Source of the DNA: Prevotellaceae bacterium
GTDB taxonomy: Bacteria > Bacteroidota > Bacteroidia > Bacteroidales > Paludibacteraceae
Length of the DNA stretch: 61,713 nucleotides
Assembly: GCA_031271465.1 (NCBI GenBank)
Contig: JAISVR010000007.1
Span: 1-61,713, forward strand
Direction of reading: 5' to 3'
How positions within the stretch are numbered: position 1 is the first letter of the stretch; every line of letters starts with the position of its first letter. Below, piece after piece: positions 52,422-58,882 of the stretch. The notes below the pieces were generated by a model. The model was not told the origin of the DNA. It searched no databases and saw only the letters and a program-made list of their open reading frames with translations. Both the position numbers and the translations under genes were made by a program.

Positions 52422-52667
52422 ATGGAAAACGAATTAATTTCAAACAAGATGGAAGATAAAATCATCGCTAATTTACAGGAGTTGATCGACAGTAAAAAAC
52501 CCGGAAAAATCATGCTTAGTACTTATCTGACTGCTGAAAAATTCGGAACATGTATGGATTTTGCAGAGGTATACGAAGCTTCAGACAGTCTCCGCTTTTT
52601 TATAGAAGAACAAAGAAGAAAAGGAGTCGTAATTACAATACAGGAAAATAGTATTTCGGTAGGGTAA
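52422..52667 (+). CDS. Small protein of unknown function
   Basis: 81 residues: MENELISNKMEDKIIANLQE, then KPGKIMLSTYLTAEKFGTCM and a basic C-terminal half FIEEQRRKGVVITIQENSIS. Mixed helix and strand, no signal peptide. I do not recognise the family. A TATTTTTA box lies about 40 nt upstream and a strong hairpin follows, so it is an independent unit with good coding character. Confidence 0.65.
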   Translation: MENELISNKMEDKIIANLQELIDSKKPGKIMLSTYLTAEKFGTCMDFAEVYEASDSLRFFIEEQRRKGVVITIQENSISVG

Positions 52668-52689
52668 TTCACAAAAGATTAAATTTTAT

Positions 52690-52721
52690 TCACGCCGCCC
52701 GAGTTCAATCAGGCGGCGTGA
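52690..52721. terminator. Hairpin between the small protein gene and the exonuclease gene
   Basis: TCACGCCGCC and GGCGGCGTGA arms (10 bp) around CGAGTTCAATCA. It lies between two convergent genes. Confidence 0.7.
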
Positions 52722-52745
52722 TTTGTATAAACAGGCATCTTTTTT

Positions 52746-53477
52746 TTACCCGTTTGCACTTGCAATGTTTTTTTCCTCGATAAGATTTTTCCCACACATC
52801 CGGAGCAGCAACTGGGCAGTAGCGGTTACATCTTTTTCGCAATACACGGCGATGCGCCGAAGATCATGATCGTTGTAATACACGCCGGCAACCTGCGAGC
52901 CATCAATATCGTCTTTCGGTGTAGGAATGCCGAAAATTGCCGTGAGCAGTTTGAGTGAAGTGTAATTTTTATAGTCGCCGAATTTCCACAACTCCAGCGT
53001 GTCGAGAAACTGCACTTCCCAAGGTTTCTTGCCCGCAATACGCAGCACCGGCGGCAGGGGTAATCCATTTACCAGCATTCGGCGACAAAGATAAGGCACA
53101 TCAAATTCCTTAATATTATGCCCACAAAGCATGTAGTTGTTTTTACGCAACAGGTCAGAAAACTCGATGAGCAGTTCGCGTTCATCATCGCCACAAAACG
53201 ACTTAGTACGCAAACACATTTCCTTGTCCCTGTTGTAATGCACAAAACCTACCGATATACACACCACCTTGCCAAATTCGGCATAAATGCCCGCCGAAGC
53301 AAACATATCTTCTGCCGTTTGTTCGGCAGAATAGCGTTCGGGGTTACGCTGTTGCAGCATTTGCGCTTTTTCTTCCCATAACTGTGCCAGCTCGGCTGGC
53401 AATTGAGCAAATTCTGCCGTTTGCGGCACCGTTTCTATGTCTAAAAAAAGAATTTTGTCTAACTGTAAATCGAGCAT
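52746..53477 (-). CDS. DnaQ-like 3'-5' exonuclease (PolB-type)
   Basis: 243 residues from ATG 53477 (MLDLQLDKILFLDIETVPQT). Exonuclease motif I is FLDIETVP (Asp-x-Glu), motif II is LCGHNIKEFDVPYL (Asp), and motif III is YCEKDVTATAQLLL (Asp). A DTLELWKFGDYKNYTSLKLL segment lies between II and III, as in predicted PolB-like 3'-5' exonucleases. Probably acts in DNA or RNA repair. The 15-residue upstream extension is dropped because it lacks family similarity. Confidence 0.88.
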   Translation of the reverse strand: MLDLQLDKILFLDIETVPQTAEFAQLPAELAQLWEEKAQMLQQRNPERYSAEQTAEDMFASAGIYAEFGKVVCISVGFVHYNRDKEMCLRTKSFCGDDERELLIEFSDLLRKNNYMLCGHNIKEFDVPYLCRRMLVNGLPLPPVLRIAGKKPWEVQFLDTLELWKFGDYKNYTSLKLLTAIFGIPTPKDDIDGSQVAGVYYNDHDLRRIAVYCEKDVTATAQLLLRMCGKNLIEEKNIASANG

Positions 53478-53537
53478 ATTTTTTATAATTAGTGTAAAGA
53501 GTAATGGATAAAAGAGTAACAAAAAGCATTTTTCATA

Positions 53538-54458
53538 TTACCAAGTTTTTCCCTGCCAAGTATTTCGTTCCCGCAATCGCTTCTCGAGTTTTGCGGTGAA
53601 TTCAAAGTTTTTCAATCCCCATTGCGGCGCAATAAGCAATTCTGCCAGCGATTGCGACACAAAGCGTTCTATCGCCATATCGGGTCGCAAGCGTTCGAGA
53701 AAATCTACCAGCAAATCGATGTATTCATCTACTTCGAAAAAATGAAACCACTCGGGGTGCTCTGCATATTGTTCTGCCATCGCAGTACCTTTTATTATTT
53801 GTAGCTGATGCAGTTTCAGTGCATTAATCGGAATTTGGTTCAGTCTGTCGGCAGCATCGAGCAGCATTTCCCGTGTTTCGTGCGGCAAACCGAGAATGAG
53901 GTGTGCGCCGGTATAAATACCCCTTTCGGCAGTAGCCCTAATAGCTTTTTTGGCATCGGCAAACGAATGTCCACGGTTTACAAAAGCAAGAGTCGCGTTA
54001 TACACCGACTCCACACCATATTCAAGCATAATATAATTGTGTTTCGACAGCCGGGCAAAATAATCGAGCAATTCGTCGTTCACACAATCGGGACGCGTGC
54101 CCACCACCAAACCTCGAACACCTTGCACCGAAAGCGCTTCATCGTAGAGCGATTTCAATCGTTGAAAATCGCCGTAAGTATTCGTATAAGCCTGAAAATA
54201 AACAAGGTAATTTTGTGCAGGATACTTATGGCGAAAAAACACAATGCCTTCTTCAATCTGTTGTGTAACGCTTTTTTGCGCTTGGCAATACTCAGGACTG
54301 AAACTTTGGTTGTTGCAATAAGTACAACCGCCTCTGCCTTTCGTACCGTCACGGTTTGGACACGAGAACCCTGCATTGACTAAGATTTTTTGCACCCTTG
54401 CGGGAAAAATCGTTTTCAATACCGAAGCATAATCGTTGTAGCGTTTTTTATCGTGCAT
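53538..54458 (-). CDS. Radical SAM protein, TIGR01212/YhcC family
   Basis: 306 residues. The Fe-S cluster site is NAGFSCPNRDGTKGRGGCTY followed by C-N-N, the family spacing in place of CxxxCxxC. Further motifs: YFQAYTNTYGDF, VGTRPDCVNDELLDY, LEYGVESVYNATLAFVNRGH and HLILGLPHETREMLLDAADR. Function unknown, probably RNA-related in relatives. Its ATG overlaps the stop of the glyoxalase-like gene by one base. Confidence 0.93.
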   Translation of the reverse strand: MHDKKRYNDYASVLKTIFPARVQKILVNAGFSCPNRDGTKGRGGCTYCNNQSFSPEYCQAQKSVTQQIEEGIVFFRHKYPAQNYLVYFQAYTNTYGDFQRLKSLYDEALSVQGVRGLVVGTRPDCVNDELLDYFARLSKHNYIMLEYGVESVYNATLAFVNRGHSFADAKKAIRATAERGIYTGAHLILGLPHETREMLLDAADRLNQIPINALKLHQLQIIKGTAMAEQYAEHPEWFHFFEVDEYIDLLVDFLERLRPDMAIERFVSQSLAELLIAPQWGLKNFEFTAKLEKRLRERNTWQGKTW

Positions 54459-54847
54459 TATTTCATTGAACGAGAACTTGGCAAAACTTCAATCCAATAT
54501 CCGTCGGGGTCGTTAATAAAATAAATGCCCATCGCTTCGTTCTCAAAACACACCCAGCCTTGCTCCTTATGATAGGCACGCACTTCGTCGTAATCGCCTG
54601 TCACACGCAAAGCAAGATGGAATTCCTCCTCGCCGATGTCGTATTTTTGCGGATGGTCGCGCAACCAGGTAAGCTCAAGATAAAAATCGGTCGTTCCGTC
54701 GCTAAGGAACACGATGATGTACGAGCCGTCGACAGCTTCCTTGCGCTTTATCTCTTTCAAGCCCAGAGCTTTGTCGTAAAACTCAATGCTACGCTCCAAA
54801 TTAACTACATTGAAATTGAAATGATAAAAATTGCTTGAGATTTTCAT
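54458..54847 (-). CDS. VOC/glyoxalase-fold protein
   Basis: 129 residues: YHFNFNVVNLERSIEFYDKA (metal His), LGLKEIKRKE, TDFYLELTWL (Glu), EEFHLALRVTGDYDEV (His) and FINDPDGYWIEVLP (Glu). The four metal ligands of glyoxalase I are in place, and the GYWIEVLP end is typical of lactoylglutathione lyase-type proteins. It may detoxify methylglyoxal, though the subfamily is not certain. Confidence 0.88.
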   Translation of the reverse strand: MKISSNFYHFNFNVVNLERSIEFYDKALGLKEIKRKEAVDGSYIIVFLSDGTTDFYLELTWLRDHPQKYDIGEEEFHLALRVTGDYDEVRAYHKEQGWVCFENEAMGIYFINDPDGYWIEVLPSSRSMK

Positions 54848-54906
54848 GGTAATTATTGTTTAATGAGTAAAGTGTGAACTGCACTCCAAAATCTATACTC
54901 CAAATT

Positions 54907-55350
54907 TCAAACCGGTGGCAAAAATGCCGAAATATCCTTGCCGTAGGTTATTAAATCGCGCACCACAGAAGACGAAATAAACGAATATTGCGAATCGGTA
55001 AAAAGAATAACCGTTTCAATTCCGCTGAGCTTGCGGTTAGCATCGGCTACAGCATGCTCATACTCAAAATCGCCTACGGAACGCAAACCGCGCAAAATAA
55101 AATCGGCACCCACCGCTTGTGCAAAATCGACCGTCAAACCATTGTATTGCGCTACCGAAACCCGGGGCTCGTTAGCAAAAGTACGACGAATAGCCGCAAT
55201 CCGCTCATCGGGCGAAAACAACGATTTCTTTGCCTGATTTACACCCACTGCAACTACAATTTCGTCGAACAACTGCAAACCACGCTGTACGATGGAAAAA
55301 TGTCCGATGGTAAACGGGTCGAACGAACCCGGAAAAACAGCTTTTTTCAT
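54907..55350 (-). CDS. coaD: Phosphopantetheine adenylyltransferase
   Basis: 147 residues. CoaD makes dephospho-CoA from 4'-phosphopantetheine and ATP. MKKAVFPGSFDPFTIGHFSI (TxGH nucleotide motif), VGVNQAKKSLFS, GLTVDFAQ, LRGLRSVGDFEYE and the SSSVVRD (ISSSxVR) motif are all present. 59 nt from the glyoxalase-like gene. Confidence 0.97.
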   Translation of the reverse strand: MKKAVFPGSFDPFTIGHFSIVQRGLQLFDEIVVAVGVNQAKKSLFSPDERIAAIRRTFANEPRVSVAQYNGLTVDFAQAVGADFILRGLRSVGDFEYEHAVADANRKLSGIETVILFTDSQYSFISSSVVRDLITYGKDISAFLPPV

Positions 55351-55360
55351 ATTAAATCAA

Positions 55361-55465
55361 ACCCCCTAAATCCCCTTTGAGGGGAACTTTTGGCAGGCAT
55401 TAGTTTATTTTATTCGTTTTGCAAATTCACTGTTGTCGCTCCAAAACCTCCTGTAGGAGGCTTTA
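55361..55465. repeat. Short GC-rich hairpins upstream of coaD
   Basis: Two small inverted repeats: ATCCCCTTTGAGGGGAA near 55371-55387 and CCTCCTGTAGGAGG near 55447-55460. They resemble family 3 ends. No gene. Confidence 0.5.
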
Positions 55466-56023
55466 ATATTTCGGTACCACCCGCTCGCCCTGCGCGTTGA
55501 TGGTAAACTCCTCATCGTCGAGATTTACAGCTGCCATACCTCCTACAAACTCCGATACTTCGCTGTAAATAATCGGGATAACCACTTCGCCTTTAGGATT
55601 GATAAAACCCCATTTTTTGTTGAGGCATACCGCTGCCAATCCTTCGTGAAAATCGTGTACATTGTCGTATTTCAACGAACCGATACGCACACCCTTGCGG
55701 TCGATAAATCCATATTTCTTACCCAGTCGCACCCAAATTGCATTTTCCGAAAATTCGCCGATTTCATCGTAGCGTACCGAGATTATCGCTCTACCCAAAG
55801 TATTTATCATACCGAGTTTTTTATTCATCCGCACCCGCGCCAAGCCATCGACAAACTCGCCTGCCATTTCGTATTTTGCAGAGGTTATTTGCTTACCCGA
55901 CAGCGAATCGCGGTAACCAAACAGTTTCCCTTTTTGATACACTACCGGCATGGATGTTGTTTGCGCCGGTAATGCAACGCTTAAAGTACTTAAAATCAAT
56001 AGGAAAATAGGAAACAATCTCAT
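55463..56023 (-). CDS. Exported WG-repeat protein
   Basis: 186 residues. Signal peptide (FPIFLLILSTLSVALPAQ), then four or five WG/YGFID-type repeats: KLFGYRDSLSGKQ, KLGMINTLGRAIISVRYDEI, KYGFIDRKGVRIGSLKYDNV, KWGFINPKGEVVIPIIYSEV and a degenerate last one. WG repeats form beta-propeller-like or solenoid folds in exported proteins of unknown role. Confidence 0.9.
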   Translation of the reverse strand: MRLFPIFLLILSTLSVALPAQTTSMPVVYQKGKLFGYRDSLSGKQITSAKYEMAGEFVDGLARVRMNKKLGMINTLGRAIISVRYDEIGEFSENAIWVRLGKKYGFIDRKGVRIGSLKYDNVHDFHEGLAAVCLNKKWGFINPKGEVVIPIIYSEVSEFVGGMAAVNLDDEEFTINAQGERVVPKY

Positions 56024-56104
56024 GAATAGTTAAAAAACCTAAAATATTATACAATATAATTCGTTGATTTTCATTTACATATTGTAATGTTCAAAGAATT
56101 GATT

Positions 56105-56112
56105 TAAATTTG
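56105..56112 (+). promoter_or_regulatory. TAnnTTTG promoter box for the right-hand secreted-protein genes
   Basis: TAAATTTG, leaving a leader of about 78 nt before ATG 56197. Confidence 0.55.
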
Positions 56113-56196
56113 CGCAAATTTAGTGTAGAATAATTTTCCTGCAAAATAAAAAGCTTCATTTATTCGTATCAAAACTTAATTCTAATATAATATCTT

Positions 56197-58857
56197 ATGA
56201 AACACACACACTTCTTAAAACACCTTTTTAAAAAAGGGGTGTTATTGGCTATGCTGTTGTCGCTGGGCGGTTGGGCGCAGGTCAATGCGCAACGACAAAC
56301 GATTTTCTCGCTTCCGGCAGAAACTACTGCACCTAAAACGGCAGGCTATGATTTGCCACCTTTGGATTTGTCGCTATGGACAAATATAGAAATCTCCTTT
56401 GAATTTCAAATTACGAACTCTTCGGGATCTGCAACAGTAAAATTAGAAGGCGCAACTCTGCTGACTTCAACTTCTTACAGTAGCGGCAGCACTTGGAGAA
56501 CACAGGCTGCAACTGCCATAACCGCAACCGGAGCAGCTGCCGTGTTTAATATAGGAAGAACCGGCAATTATGATATGAAGTTTCGTAATCTTGTTATCAC
56601 AGGTGAACCCGGCTGTAATAACGCCACCTTCTCTTTCGATACACCCGGAACGATAAACGCACAGTTGGGTGTTGATGCAACCATTACCAATACTTTTACT
56701 TCGAACAATCTGTCGCCACAAAAATGGACAAGCAGTAATCCTGCTATTGCTACTGTTGCTTCCCCGTCAGGCGTAGTAACTATTCTCGACAAGGGTTCGG
56801 TTACAATTTCTGTAGAACAGGACAAAGATGCCGCTAATGCCATTTGTCCGGTAAGTCCCCAAAGTTACACGCTTAAAATAGCTGCCGCACCTTGTTTCGG
56901 AACTCCGCTCGGTGTTTCAACTCCTGCACCTGTGGCATCGGCAGAAACCGAAGACGGCTTTACTGCTACATGGACTGCAGTGCCCAATGCTTCAAGCTAT
57001 TTGCTTACCGTCTATCAAGGGTCAACTTGGATACGCGAAACAGAAATTACCGGTACAAGCTACAATATTAGCGGTTTGCAGGGTTTGACCAAGTATACCT
57101 TTACTATAAAAGCCGTTGGCGACGGTGTAACTTATTGCGACGGTGCAGAATCTGCCAATTCAAACGAAATTGAAACCCTGATGCCAACGGTGGTGATTAC
57201 TTCGCCTTGTGGTAGTTCGATGATTTCTATTTTTAACACCGATTTTTCCGGTTGGGGAACAAACCCCGAAACTAGTTCCGGTCAATATGGTATCATACCC
57301 GGAAGCAACGGATGGGAAGGCGAAGGAGGAATTCAGACGAGTGGCAGTGGTGTAACTACCGGTAGTAGTAATAGACATTTGCACAGCCCTCAATTTTACT
57401 TTTACGGAGGAGGTTCTGTAGTTGTAGAAGTTACCTCTCCGCCAAGCAACAATCGTACATTAGCGATAGCCGGAGCATCTCCGGCAAGTCATACCATAAG
57501 TGCAGTGGGTACATATACTTTTACTTTTCCTCCATCATTTGTTGGAAATAAAATATTAGACTTCACATTCTCTAATGGCGGATTTACCATTTCAAAAATG
57601 ACCATCTGCTCTAACCCAGGCACCGACCCCATTCTGACCTACACGCTTGGAACAGATGCTAATTTCTCTGCTGTTGTGGGTGGAAACAAAGATGCGAAAA
57701 CGCTACAGGTAAAAGGTTTTAACCTGAATGCCGCAGGGGTAACTCTCGAAGTTGTCGGTGATTATGCAGGCTATTTCTCTTTATCGACTACAACCTTGGA
57801 TAAAGCCACCGCAGAAGCAGGTAAAAATTTGGCTATAACTTATACTTCGTCTGCTGTACCCGCTATTCACGATGCGCGGTTAAAAATATCCAGTCCGGGA
57901 GCCGACGATGTATATGTTTCTCTGATAGGCGTTTCCACTCCCACAGCAGGTACAACTCCTGTAATTATCGCCAAAGACGAGCCGCTTTCTTTCGCAACTT
58001 CGGTTATCAACAAACAAACCTTAACGCTGAATGTGGCAGGTGTGAACCTGACAGGTCCCATTACAGCAACCATAAGCGGCACGGATAAAGATTTCTTTAC
58101 ACCCGAAATACGGGTTATTCCGCAAGCAACCGCAACTGCCGGAACAATAATAGAAATAACCTATAATGGAGATATTAAAGCAATTCTTCATCAGGCGAAA
58201 CTCACTTTGACAAGCCCCGGTGCAACATCTGTGGAAATTGACCTCTTTGGCGAAACTACTCTGACCAAACCGGAAATGTTCAGCATTCGTTTTCAGATAA
58301 TGGAACTGTTGCCGGACGGCACTTCCGTGCCGGGCACAGGGTCTATTCGCCAAAGCTTGGGTGGAACGATTTTCAAAAAAGGAACAGTATTGACCGTAAC
58401 CTTTACGCCCGAAGCCGGTTATAAGCTCGTGCGTTGGAATGATGGTTTGGGCGGATCGTCGCTTACGCGCAACTTTACAATGAATTCGGACAAGGGAACC
58501 ATTATTATTTATGTTGAAAAAGGAGTGCAACAGCCACCCGTAACCGTAAACGGCGATTTCAATGTATTTCCGCCAACCGGCTCAACAAAAAACACAATGG
58601 ACATCACTTGGGATGCCGTAGCCGGTGCGAGCAGCTATACCGTAACCGTATATGACGCAGCCGGTAATATAGTAGGTACGCCACAAACCGGTTTGGCAGG
58701 TACAAGCACTACCCTAAGCGGATTAGACCCCAATACGCTGTATAAATACGGAGTAGAGGCTGTGATGCCTGCGCCGGGTCCAAATCAAACAACGCTTATT
58801 ATCGGACCTTTTCGTACACAGGCAGACCCGACTGCAACTTTCAATTGTGGCTTTTAA
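56197..58857 (+). CDS. Large secreted protein with Fn3 and InlB-B-type repeats
   Basis: 886 residues. Signal peptide (LLAMLLSLGGWAQVNAQ). Residues about 30-145 are a beta-sandwich. An Ig-like Big_2-type stretch (SNPAIATVASPSGVVTILDK) is at about 180-230. A fibronectin type III domain (FTATWTAVPNASSYLLTVYQ) is at about 245-325. A carbohydrate-binding-like module is at about 340-470. Two similar repeats with ITYTSSAVPAIHDARLKISS and ITYNGDIKAILHQAKLTLTS are at about 480-690. An InlB B-type repeat (FTPEAGYKLVRWNDG) and a last Fn3 domain follow. It ends ATFNCGF with no type IX sorting domain. The next large surface gene starts 25 nt later, an apparent operon. Confidence 0.78.
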   Translation: MKHTHFLKHLFKKGVLLAMLLSLGGWAQVNAQRQTIFSLPAETTAPKTAGYDLPPLDLSLWTNIEISFEFQITNSSGSATVKLEGATLLTSTSYSSGSTWRTQAATAITATGAAAVFNIGRTGNYDMKFRNLVITGEPGCNNATFSFDTPGTINAQLGVDATITNTFTSNNLSPQKWTSSNPAIATVASPSGVVTILDKGSVTISVEQDKDAANAICPVSPQSYTLKIAAAPCFGTPLGVSTPAPVASAETEDGFTATWTAVPNASSYLLTVYQGSTWIRETEITGTSYNISGLQGLTKYTFTIKAVGDGVTYCDGAESANSNEIETLMPTVVITSPCGSSMISIFNTDFSGWGTNPETSSGQYGIIPGSNGWEGEGGIQTSGSGVTTGSSNRHLHSPQFYFYGGGSVVVEVTSPPSNNRTLAIAGASPASHTISAVGTYTFTFPPSFVGNKILDFTFSNGGFTISKMTICSNPGTDPILTYTLGTDANFSAVVGGNKDAKTLQVKGFNLNAAGVTLEVVGDYAGYFSLSTTTLDKATAEAGKNLAITYTSSAVPAIHDARLKISSPGADDVYVSLIGVSTPTAGTTPVIIAKDEPLSFATSVINKQTLTLNVAGVNLTGPITATISGTDKDFFTPEIRVIPQATATAGTIIEITYNGDIKAILHQAKLTLTSPGATSVEIDLFGETTLTKPEMFSIRFQIMELLPDGTSVPGTGSIRQSLGGTIFKKGTVLTVTFTPEAGYKLVRWNDGLGGSSLTRNFTMNSDKGTIIIYVEKGVQQPPVTVNGDFNVFPPTGSTKNTMDITWDAVAGASSYTVTVYDAAGNIVGTPQTGLAGTSTTLSGLDPNTLYKYGVEAVMPAPGPNQTTLIIGPFRTQADPTATFNCGF

Positions 58858-58882
58858 TTCTAAAATCTAAAAAAATACAGAT